In this document: positions 4,343 through 6,102 of the stretch, in pieces | How positions within the stretch are numbered: position 1 is the stretch's first letter | How the letters are laid out: each line of letters begins with the position of its first letter | NCBI GenBank assembly: GCA_030044485.1 | Contig: JASHVQ010000161.1 | Location: 1-6,102, forward strand | Reading direction: 5' to 3' | Source of the DNA: Methylovirgula sp. | Lineage (GTDB): Bacteria; Pseudomonadota; Alphaproteobacteria; Rhizobiales; Beijerinckiaceae | DNA length: 6,102 bases | Notes under the pieces: generated by a model | Databases searched by the model: none | What the model saw: the letters and a program-made list of their open reading frames with translations, nothing else | What the model was told of the DNA's origin: nothing | Translations under genes and position numbers: made by a program

Positions 4343-6102
4343 ATGTCGACCGCGCAAGATAAAGCCGCTTTCGCGGTCACCGGCGGCCAAATTCCCACAC
4401 CCAACGGCTCACTGGAAAAGAAGACGGGCGTAGCGGCCTTGGCGCTGGGCTCGGTCGGCGTCGTCTATGGCGACATCGGAACGAGCCCGCTTTACGCGCT
4501 GCGCGAATCGCTCATCCACACGCAGCGCGAAGGCGTGGTGCACAACGTCGTCGGCACGGTCTCGCTCCTGCTTTGGGCGCTGTTCTTCACGGTCACCGCG
4601 AAATATGTGCTCTTTCTGATGCGCGCCGACAACAAGGGCGAAGGCGGAACGCTTTCGCTGATGGCTCTGGCGCAGTCGGCCTTCGGCCGCCGCGCCGCGC
4701 CGATCTTTTTTCTCGGCGTCGCCGGAGCCGCGCTGTTCTCGGGCGATGCGATCATCACGCCGGCAATCTCGGTTCTCTCGGCGCTCGAGGGCCTCAATGT
4801 CGCGACTCCGGTTTTTTCCGACTATGTCCTGCCTTTGACCGTGGTCGTGCTCATCTCGGTCTTTGCCGTGCAGAGCCATGGCACGGCGCGCGTCGCCTCC
4901 TTCTTCGGGCCTCTCATGGCGGTCTTTTTCATCGTCATCGGCTTTCTTGGGGCGCTGCATATTCCGGAGGCGCCGCGCGTCCTCCTCGCCTTCAATCCTT
5001 TTTACGGTCTGATGTTCCTATTCACGCACCGGCTGCTCGGCTTCATCGTTCTCGGCTCCGTGTTCCTCGCGGTGACTGGCGCCGAGGCGCTCTATGCCGA
5101 CATGGGCCATTTCGGGCGCCTGCCCATCCAGCTCGCCTGGTTGTTCTTCATCCTGCCGGCATTGACGCTGAATTACCTCGGCCAGGGCGCGCTCGTGCTG
5201 GTCCATCCGACAGCGCTTGCCAATCCCTTCTATCTTCTTGCGCCGTCTTGGGCGCTGCTGCCCATGGTCCTGCTGGCGACGATCGCCACGGTCATCGCCA
5301 GCCAAGCGGTGATCACCGGCGCCTTTTCGCTCGCGCGCCAGGCGATCCAGCTCGGTCTCCTGCCGCGCATGGAGATCCAGCACAAGTCGGAGACGCAGGA
5401 GGGGCAGATCTTCATCCCCAAGATCAACCGGCTCTTGCTGATCGGCGTCGTGCTTCTCGTCCTGCTGTTCAAGAGTTCGAGCGCGCTTGCCTCGGCCTAT
5501 GGCATCGCGGTCTCGGGCACGATGGTCGTGACCACGGCGCTCGCCTTCGTGATCGTCTGGAAGAAATGGCATTGGCCGCTCTGGGCGGCCGTGCCTTTCG
5601 TGTCGTTCTTCCTGCTCATCGACACGACGTTCTTCCTGGCCAACCTCATGAAAGTGGTCGACGGCGGCTGGGTGCCTTTACTGCTCGCCTGCTGTTCGAT
5701 GGTGGTGATGTGGACCTTCGTGCGCGGCAACACTCTGCTCGCGCAAAAGATGCTGCGTGATTCGATCCCGCTCAAAGATCTCATCCGCATGTTGCAGAAG
5801 TCAAAGCCGACCCGCGTCCCTGGAACGGCGATATTCCTCACCAATCAGCTTGACGTCGCGCCTTCCGCGCTGTTGCACAATCTCAAGCACAACAAGGTTC
5901 TGCACGAACACGTACTCATCATGTCGGTGCGCACCGAGGACACGCCGCGCGTGCCGCCCGTCAAGCGCTACGAGATCGAGCAGCTCTCCGACGACTTCAC
6001 CTGCGTCAGCCTGCACTACGGCTACATGGAGACGCCGCGCGTGCCGGCGGCGCTTGCCTTGCTGCGCAAGTCGGGGCTCAAGTTCGATATCATGACGACC
6101 TC
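4343..6102 (+). CDS. kup: Kup-type potassium uptake transporter (3' end outside the window)
   Basis: ATG at 4343 follows AAGGA (4331-4335) with a 7-base gap and opens 586 codons to the right edge without a stop. After a polar head of about 28 residues comes the KUP/HAK/KT signature GVVYGDIGTSPLYALRE (39-55). Further family blocks are MRADNKGEGGTLSLMAL (93-109), GDAIITPAISVLSALEG (134-150), TGAEALYADMGHFGR (245-259), ALTLNYLGQGAL (273-284), ASQAVITGAFSLARQAIQLG (319-338) and GWVPL (442-446). About twelve hydrophobic segments occupy residues 30-460, followed by the cytoplasmic C-terminal domain, including RVPGTAIFLT (491-500) and the HNLKHNKVLHEHV block (512-524). Kup proteins carry out proton-coupled potassium uptake across the inner membrane. 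The acidic residues D44, D135 and E248 lie in the conserved transport motifs. Family members are usually about 620-640 residues, so about 40-50 are missing after IMTT at the edge. It is divergent from hrpB; many alphaproteobacteria carry several kup copies, so this paralogue's specific role cannot be told. Confidence 0.96.
   Translation, partial: MSTAQDKAAFAVTGGQIPTPNGSLEKKTGVAALALGSVGVVYGDIGTSPLYALRESLIHTQREGVVHNVVGTVSLLLWALFFTVTAKYVLFLMRADNKGEGGTLSLMALAQSAFGRRAAPIFFLGVAGAALFSGDAIITPAISVLSALEGLNVATPVFSDYVLPLTVVVLISVFAVQSHGTARVASFFGPLMAVFFIVIGFLGALHIPEAPRVLLAFNPFYGLMFLFTHRLLGFIVLGSVFLAVTGAEALYADMGHFGRLPIQLAWLFFILPALTLNYLGQGALVLVHPTALANPFYLLAPSWALLPMVLLATIATVIASQAVITGAFSLARQAIQLGLLPRMEIQHKSETQEGQIFIPKINRLLLIGVVLLVLLFKSSSALASAYGIAVSGTMVVTTALAFVIVWKKWHWPLWAAVPFVSFFLLIDTTFFLANLMKVVDGGWVPLLLACCSMVVMWTFVRGNTLLAQKMLRDSIPLKDLIRMLQKSKPTRVPGTAIFLTNQLDVAPSALLHNLKHNKVLHEHVLIMSVRTEDTPRVPPVKRYEIEQLSDDFTCVSLHYGYMETPRVPAALALLRKSGLKFDIMTT

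Noticed and set aside
4573..5760. A 395-codon plus-strand frame, and minus-strand frames such as 5018-5572, inside kup
   Set aside because: They overlap the kup frame, whose translation matches the transporter family throughout; the alternatives are Arg-rich and featureless.

Overview
This is a GC-rich chromosomal window that reads as an alphaproteobacterium, most likely of the order Hyphomicrobiales (Rhizobiales). The reasons are strong G/C third-position codon bias, an HrpB helicase with the typical C-terminal WPDDP tail, and a Kup potassium transporter of proteobacterial type. A Beijerinckiaceae or Methylocystaceae relative is possible, but that is only an impression. No mobile element, RNA gene or CRISPR array was seen.

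Layout: (1) Bases 1-174, minus strand: the first 58 codons of a LysR-type regulator, cut by the window edge. (2) Bases 175-394: a 220-base divergent control region. It holds a good minus-strand promoter, two in-phase T-N11-A LysR-type operator sites, an AT-rich tandem repeat of about 17 bp (three units), and a 25-bp tandem duplication that runs into the start of the next gene. (3) Bases 395-1227, plus strand: two adjacent paralogous genes for small exported proteins with a YHS-like core, about 74% identical over 57 residues. They are probably co-transcribed and are the likely targets of the divergent regulator. (4) Bases 1378-1611, plus: an unrecognised 77-residue protein with one membrane segment and a strong ribosome binding site. 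(5) Bases 1635-4106, minus: hrpB, complete, convergent with the small membrane gene. (6) Bases 4107-4342: the divergent hrpB/kup spacer, which contains a nested GC-rich inverted repeat just ahead of the kup ribosome binding site. (7) Bases 4343-6102, plus: kup, cut by the right edge about 40-50 residues before its expected end.

hrpB and kup are ordinary housekeeping-type genes. The least explained part is the left third, where a LysR regulator faces a tandem pair of secreted YHS-like proteins across a repeat-rich control region. This looks like a small self-contained regulon of unknown function.
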